NCBI GenBank assembly: GCA_000507305.1
Contig: DF241145.1
Location: forward strand, 24,080-88,079
DNA length: 64,000 nt
Source of the DNA: Breviolum minutum Mf 1.05b.01
Taxonomy: Eukaryota; Sar; Dinophyceae; Suessiales; Symbiodiniaceae
Direction: 5' to 3'
Shown here: positions 60,192-64,000 of the stretch, one piece after another
Layout of the letters: the number at the start of each line of letters is the position of its first letter
How positions within the stretch are numbered: the first letter of the stretch is position 1
Notes under the pieces: generated by a model
Seen by the model: only the letters and a program-made list of their open reading frames with translations
Databases searched by the model: none
Told to the model about the DNA's origin: nothing
Translations under genes and position numbers: made by a program

Positions 60192-60298
60192 GCCCTAGGG
60201 ATCCTGGCTCACGTGAAAATGGTTTCATGGAACCTAAATACCCTGCGATTCATGGAACCTAATCATCATTTGACAAGGTGAGCCAGGATCCCTAGGGC
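60192..60298. mobile_element. Family N element with perfect 21-bp TIR
   Basis: 60192-60212 and 60278-60298 are perfect inverted repeats (GCCCTAGGGATCCTGG ...). Inner CATGGAACCTAA is duplicated. Confidence 0.85.
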
Positions 60299-60407
60299 AG
60301 CTATCTGGGAGTATCACTTCCGTTACATCCTAAAGAAATGGCGGTGGCCGCCTTGGTGGGAAGTAGTGACAGTGGTGATGGCAACTGTATTTTTTGGTAT
60401 GCCATCT

Positions 60408-60528
60408 ACTAGGTGGTAGTTTCAAATATATATATATATATATATATATGTTTTTTTTGTTTAACCCTACCTGGGGAAATGATCCAATTTGACTAATTTT
60501 TTTCGGATGGGTTGAAACCATCAAGCAA
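60408..60528 (+). mobile_element. Family B element with (TA)n
   Basis: ACTAG|GTGGTAGTTTCAAAT left; GGGTTGAAACCATCAAGC right. A TA tract of about 12 units (60426-60449) has expanded inside. Confidence 0.75.
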
Positions 60529-60567
60529 TTCATGCTTATATTGTTTTTACCTGTAAATTATTTGTCC

Positions 60568-60648
60568 CCTTTTTGGGATGAAAACGGAACCCTTTCAATG
60601 CTTAGGTGAGCTCGTGGATAGAAAGGTCACGGCTTGAATCACTTGGTA
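60568..60648 (-). mobile_element. Family M element, reversed, left end lost
   Basis: CCCTTTCAATGCTTAGGTG, GGTCACGGCTTGAATCACTTGG. Confidence 0.5.
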
Positions 60649-60999
60649 TATTCCTGGAACCCAAATGACCCTTGTTTTTGTTGGAAAATGCCTTGTTTTG
60701 GGCGGCTGACCTTCAAAAATAGAGGTTATTAGGGCTCCAGGTTTATATAGAAAGGATAAACTGGACTTGAACGTACCGCTATGGGACATCCCTATATAAG
60801 CCGTATATAGTGGGTATTTATGGGTTGTAATCCCTAAGAATCCCTATAGAGAACACAATAAATACCACGGGTACACGTACGTTAGGGGTACACCCGTCCT
60901 GGTCCCTTGATTCTTGGGGCGCTGCATTGCCGGTCCTCAGGGTTCAGATTCAAATCAGAGCCGATATCATTGGCATTGCATTTTTTTGGCAAAGCAGTG
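60649..60999. other. Gene-free stretch
   Basis: No convincing gene; a short I-like CCCTAAGAATCCC occurs near 60832. Confidence 0.35.
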
Positions 61000-61124
61000 A
61001 CCCTAAGAATCCGTTTGTATGTCCTAGGAACGGGATTGAACCTATCGAATTCTATTCGATCGGGATAGGATTGGAACCCAAAAATTCCCATTTGATCCGG
61101 GAGGTCTTTGGATAACTTAGGGTG
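61000..61124 (-). mobile_element. Family I element, reversed
   Basis: ACCCTAAGAATCCGTTTGTA left; TTTGGATAACTTAGGGTG right; CGATCGGGATAGGATTGG inside. Confidence 0.65.
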
Positions 61125-61259
61125 ATAGAGTTGATGAATATAAGGAAATTTTCACCAGTTGATAGGGTCTATGTATATATCATTTTACGAATGCAAGTGG
61201 CCCACCTCTTGTCAGGAAAAGAAGGCCTTGTCAAAAATACTGTAATCCACCATTGTCCC

Positions 61260-61415
61260 TTAGTTAGGTCGCCGGACATTTCAGGTACCTAAAATGGTGG
61301 TACTCATCTATATAAGCTGTATGTAAGGGAAAATTCATCCCCCAAATAGCCAAACATAAGGTTCAGGAAACCCTCCATTTTAGGTACCTGAAATGTTTGG
61401 TGATTAGGCCTTACA
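61260..61415. mobile_element. Element X, inverted repeat
   Basis: ACATTTCAGGTACCTAAAATGG left and CCATTTTAGGTACCTGAAATGT right are perfect over 22 bp. Confidence 0.75.
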
Positions 61416-61520
61416 TACTGATGATGGACGAAATCCCAAACAACCACCTGGGATGGTTAAAAGTTAAAACCCTATAAATAATGGGATAGTCATCATCCTT
61501 GGTGATTAGGCCTTACATAC
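61397..61520. mobile_element. Family L element between 22-bp direct repeats
   Basis: TTGGTGATTAGGCCTTACAT(AC) occurs at 61397-61418 and 61499-61520. Between them lie GAAATCCCAAACAACCACC and a GATGATG / CATCATC inverted pair. Confidence 0.65.
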
Positions 61521-61730
61521 ATCAACAGTATCTCCCATTTCTGCCCGTTTCCTTCAACTCTCTATCCCTGGAAACCGCAGCCCGGGGGTCATGGAGTCCA
61601 TGGAGTCCAATGCCACAATGACCTCGCCTTCCTTTTTTTCCAGAATATAACAGGGATCATGGTGGTTCTATATACGTTTCTTTAAAAGAAAGACTTGTTT
61701 TACTTCATATATTTCATATAGTCCTTCTTT

Positions 61731-61943
61731 TTGTTGAGTGAATCAAAGTTGTTTTTTCCAAAAACATGTGTGAATAAACCAACATCAATCACCAATCTTC
61801 GTATGTTTTCCACCAACAAAAAAGTGTTGAACCTTCCTTGGAAGTTGTTCGTTTCTCCAACCTCCAAGGTATATAGAAACCACACTGAATCTTGGTGTTG
61901 TGAGGATTTTTTGTGTGATTTCTGGTGGGAGTTGGTAGGTTGA
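61731..61943 (+). CDS. Candidate coding stretch, unknown
   Basis: The frame TNLRMFSTNKKVLNLPWKLF in a stretch without family repeats ends at a stop at 61941. The opposite strand is also open. No domain was recognised. Confidence 0.22.
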   Translation: MLSESKLFFPKTCVNKPTSITNLRMFSTNKKVLNLPWKLFVSPTSKVYRNHTESWCCEDFLCDFWWELVG

Positions 61944-62476
61944 ACTTGTTGAACTGTCTGAAGTGGTTAAGGCCTCACAATTGCCCAAACAAAAACACAC
62001 ATGAAACATTAATACTAATACACAAGCACCCCACAAAGCGGGTGGTTTTTGTATGAGACTTTTTGGGGGACGTTGATGCAACCTTAGGAAAGGGACTTAG
62101 ATCCATGGAATGACTTTTTGCACTGCCTGGAAATAACATGTTGAACCCAGACATGAAGGGCTTGGAAAGTTCACATGAGACTTTCGTTTCTTAAAACAGG
62201 TATTTTTTCAGCTTCCAGCGGTTGATTTTTCCAGGGTCTACTTCATCTACTTCCCTTGGCACAACTTAGGAGGCCCTTTGAGTTTCGTGGGGCTGAAAAA
62301 ATGTAACGCTACTAGTACAAGTTAAAGCTTTAGAACCCGAAGGCCCCGGGGACAATAAGTTTTCCCTAATAGAGGTCTGTTTCTCATGATTTTTGTTGAA
62401 TAATTTCCCATGTGAGTTTACATGATAAACCACCCAGAATTCCAACTGCAGCATTGTTCACATGTTGTTTTGATTT
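61944..62476. other. Gene-free stretch
   Basis: No family repeat or convincing frame. Confidence 0.35.
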
Positions 62477-62579
62477 GGATGTTTCCGAAAATAGCGGTAC
62501 ACCCAAATCATCCATTTCAATAGGGTTTTCCATTATAAACCATCTATTTTGGGATACCCCTATTGTTGGAAACACCCAT
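62477..62579 (+). mobile_element. Family K TIR element
   Basis: GGATGTTTCCGAAAATAGCGG left; CCCTATTGTTGGAAACACCC right. Confidence 0.75.
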
Positions 62580-62743
62580 TTGTTTCATTGTTTTGTTTAA
62601 CAGAGGCTTTTTTTTTTTCCGTGGCAGGAATTCAGAGGTTGAACTTGCCAAAAATATGTTTTTTTTTCATGGATTTCCGAGGCAAGGGAGGGGCACGGGT
62701 TTAAATTTGGCAGCTTTCAAATATTACACCCCCTGAAAACTCT

Positions 62744-62978
62744 TAGGGTGGACCCATGGAAGTTATAGTAACTAGTAACTACCATGGGAGCCCACAACCT
62801 TCATTGTTAGGGGTTCTGACCGATATATTTAGGGCCTAAAACCTTCATTTTCATGGTTTTGGGGTCCAAAGGTAGTTAGTAAGTTGGGTTACTTCACCTA
62901 TTTAGGGGAGGAAATCAACCTATACTTATATTGGGGAACCTAGACATCCAGTTACTAAGTACCATGGACATCCCAGTA
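62744..62978 (-). mobile_element. Family E element split by D
   Basis: TAGGGTGGACCCATGGAAG left; ACCATGGACATCCCAGTA right. The E interior resumes at AGTAAGTTGGGTTACTTCACC. Confidence 0.75.
62777..62877 (+). mobile_element. Family D nested in E
   Basis: AACTACCATGGGAGCCCACAA left; GGGGTCCAAAGGTAGTT right, with AGT on both sides. Confidence 0.75.
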
Positions 62979-63061
62979 ACATGACAACGGAAAATCACAA
63001 ATTGAAATACATCCTTCAAATCGTTGGGACGATTAACGTACCATGATCGCTCAATAAGGCC

Positions 63062-63265
63062 TTGTTAAGGCCGGCGTTTTTCCTAGGAGGGGTTGCTGGC
63101 ATTGGGTGGGTACCCTTCAAAAATCTGAGGAGTACAGCTTCACACGCCAGCGGACGCAAGCGACTTCCTGCTGTCATAGGAGCGTGCATCTCCAATGAGC
63201 CGGTGGCAGACTGCGAAGCGGAAGTGCGAAGCTATATGGCCGCTATGGCAGACGAAAACCGTTGA
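63062..63265 (+). CDS. Candidate terminal exon, unknown
   Basis: GC-rich against its surroundings. The frame GRKRLPAVIGACISNEPVAD, then EVRSYMAAMADENR and a stop at 63263, looks like the C-terminus of a protein. No domain was recognised. Confidence 0.38.
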   Translation: MLRPAFFLGGVAGIGWVPFKNLRSTASHASGRKRLPAVIGACISNEPVADCEAEVRSYMAAMADENR

Positions 63266-63352
63266 ACCAGCCAAACAAAAACACCGCTGAGATCAGTACG
63301 GTCACCAGGATTGAGGAAACCCATATGTTCATCTGAAAATCTGTGACATCGA

Positions 63353-63487
63353 TACAAGGTGGGCCCCTACTATATACAGTGAGTAGTTATAAAATGCTCT
63401 AGATAGAGTTAAAACCTTTTTGGGTCACTGGGGTTATAACCCCTATAATAAAGGGAGTTATGATCCTACTTATAACGGACGGACCTT
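63353..63487 (+). mobile_element. Family A TIR element
   Basis: ATACAAG|GTGGGCCCCTAC left; TATAACGGACGGACCTTCG right, degenerate. Confidence 0.65.
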
Positions 63488-63714
63488 CGAAAACTCCTCT
63501 TTTGGAGAGACAGATTCGCCAGGAACGCACCTTCCAGGAAGGTTGTCGAGATGGACATCCAGAGGGACATCTTCTTTGGGCTCAGTGGTTGTCAAAAGCC
63601 TTGGAAGATGCTCACAAGCAGGAAGGTTCCTGGGTTTTGGCATTTTCCTTGGGTTTTTGTTGGCTGCTTGTGTTTCAACAAGAAGACTGTTTTTTGTTAA
63701 AAGGGATCTGTTGA
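63488..63714 (+). CDS. Candidate exon, unknown
   Basis: Directly after the A element: RQIRQERTFQEGCRDGHPEG, then WAQWLSKALEDAHKQEGSW and a hydrophobic stretch, ending at a stop at 63712. A second plus frame is also open, but this one has the better composition. No domain was recognised. Confidence 0.36.
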
Positions 63715-63963
63715 TTTATGCCAAAATCCATTAAACAAAACATTTCCTAAAATACCATGATCCAAGACATTTCCAACAGGACCCATTGAATGGACCCCTA
63801 AATCTGAATATCTAATAGCTCTAGCAACTTCCTTAGGCGTCCGTTGGTAAGGTCCCATTCAATTTCGGATGGACATAAACAATACCACGGAAAATCACCC
63901 AGTGATTGGGAATTCTGTTGAAGAAGCTTTGGTTCAACCCGCTGACGGGCAAATCTAGTTTAA

Positions 63964-64000
63964 GATAAGGTGGGCCCCTATCAGTATTTTTTGGAGGTAT
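63964..64000 (+). mobile_element. Family A element cut by window end
   Basis: ATAAG|GTGGGCCCCTATCAG left end only. Confidence 0.7.

Noticed and set aside
1..64000. Prokaryotic interpretation (operons, CRISPR, prophage)
   Set aside because: No long contiguous ORFs, no ribosome-binding-site pattern and no regular spacer-repeat array. The many palindromes are dispersed families with varied spacing, not CRISPR repeats.

Overview
This window reads as eukaryotic nuclear DNA, most likely from a dinoflagellate (Suessiales/Symbiodiniaceae-like). The assignment is an inference of moderate confidence. It rests on three things: the only firmly recognisable protein is the zinc-knuckle plus RNase H tail of a non-LTR retrotransposon of a type I associate with dinoflagellate genomes; coding signal appears only as short islands in moderate-GC DNA; and small inverted-repeat elements are extremely dense. 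I see no rRNA or tRNA gene, no CRISPR array, no bacterial operon and no complete gene.

The dominant content is about 120 recognisable copies of short (roughly 80-160 bp) non-autonomous elements with terminal inverted repeats (TIRs). They fall into about 18 families, labelled here A to X. A (AAGGTGGGCCCC...GGGGCCCACCTTGTAG), B (CTAGGTGGTGGTTTCAAA...AAACCACCAACTAG), C (TACTTGGAGGATCATCC...), D (ACTACCATGGGAACCC...), E (ACTGGGATGTCCATGG...), F (CCATAGGATCCATGTATGG...), G (CCTAGACATCCAAACACC...), H (TACCCTCCCTGAAACTAAC...), I (TCCCTAAGAATCCAGAC...), J (ACCCTAAGAATCATGG...), K (GGGTGTTTCCAAAAATAG...), L, M (CAGGTGATTCAAGCCGTGAC...), N (CCCTAGGGATCCAATCACC...), O, Q (TATTAAACAACCAGGATTC...), R (AAGGTTGCAGATTTGTCC...) and several singletons. 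They are frequently nested: I find ten or more 'Russian doll' insertions, several with a visible target duplication, and one C-containing-D composite is present three times, so it moved as a unit.

The ends of families A, B, M and R read AG|GT on the left and usually (A, B) AG on the right. All 17 B copies lie in one orientation across 59 kb. This is what introner-like elements (transposons that supply intron splice sites) would look like in a unidirectionally transcribed region. It is the most interesting signal in the window and the main testable hypothesis.

Between the elements lie short open stretches with protein-like composition, often abutting an element exactly (for example 24.6-25.2, 27.1-27.7, 34.9-35.4, 57.7-58.3, 59.9-60.1 and 63.5-63.7 kb). 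I list them as candidate exons at low confidence and assign no function, except a half EF-hand loop at 5.3 kb. At 13.69-14.78 kb a LINE tail sits inside a 33-bp TIR pair. At 45.4-46.1 kb a GC-rich, alanine-rich, frameshifted coding remnant stands out from its surroundings. Long hairpins occur at 31.2 kb and 55.8 kb, and two small perfect hairpins at 25.5 kb.
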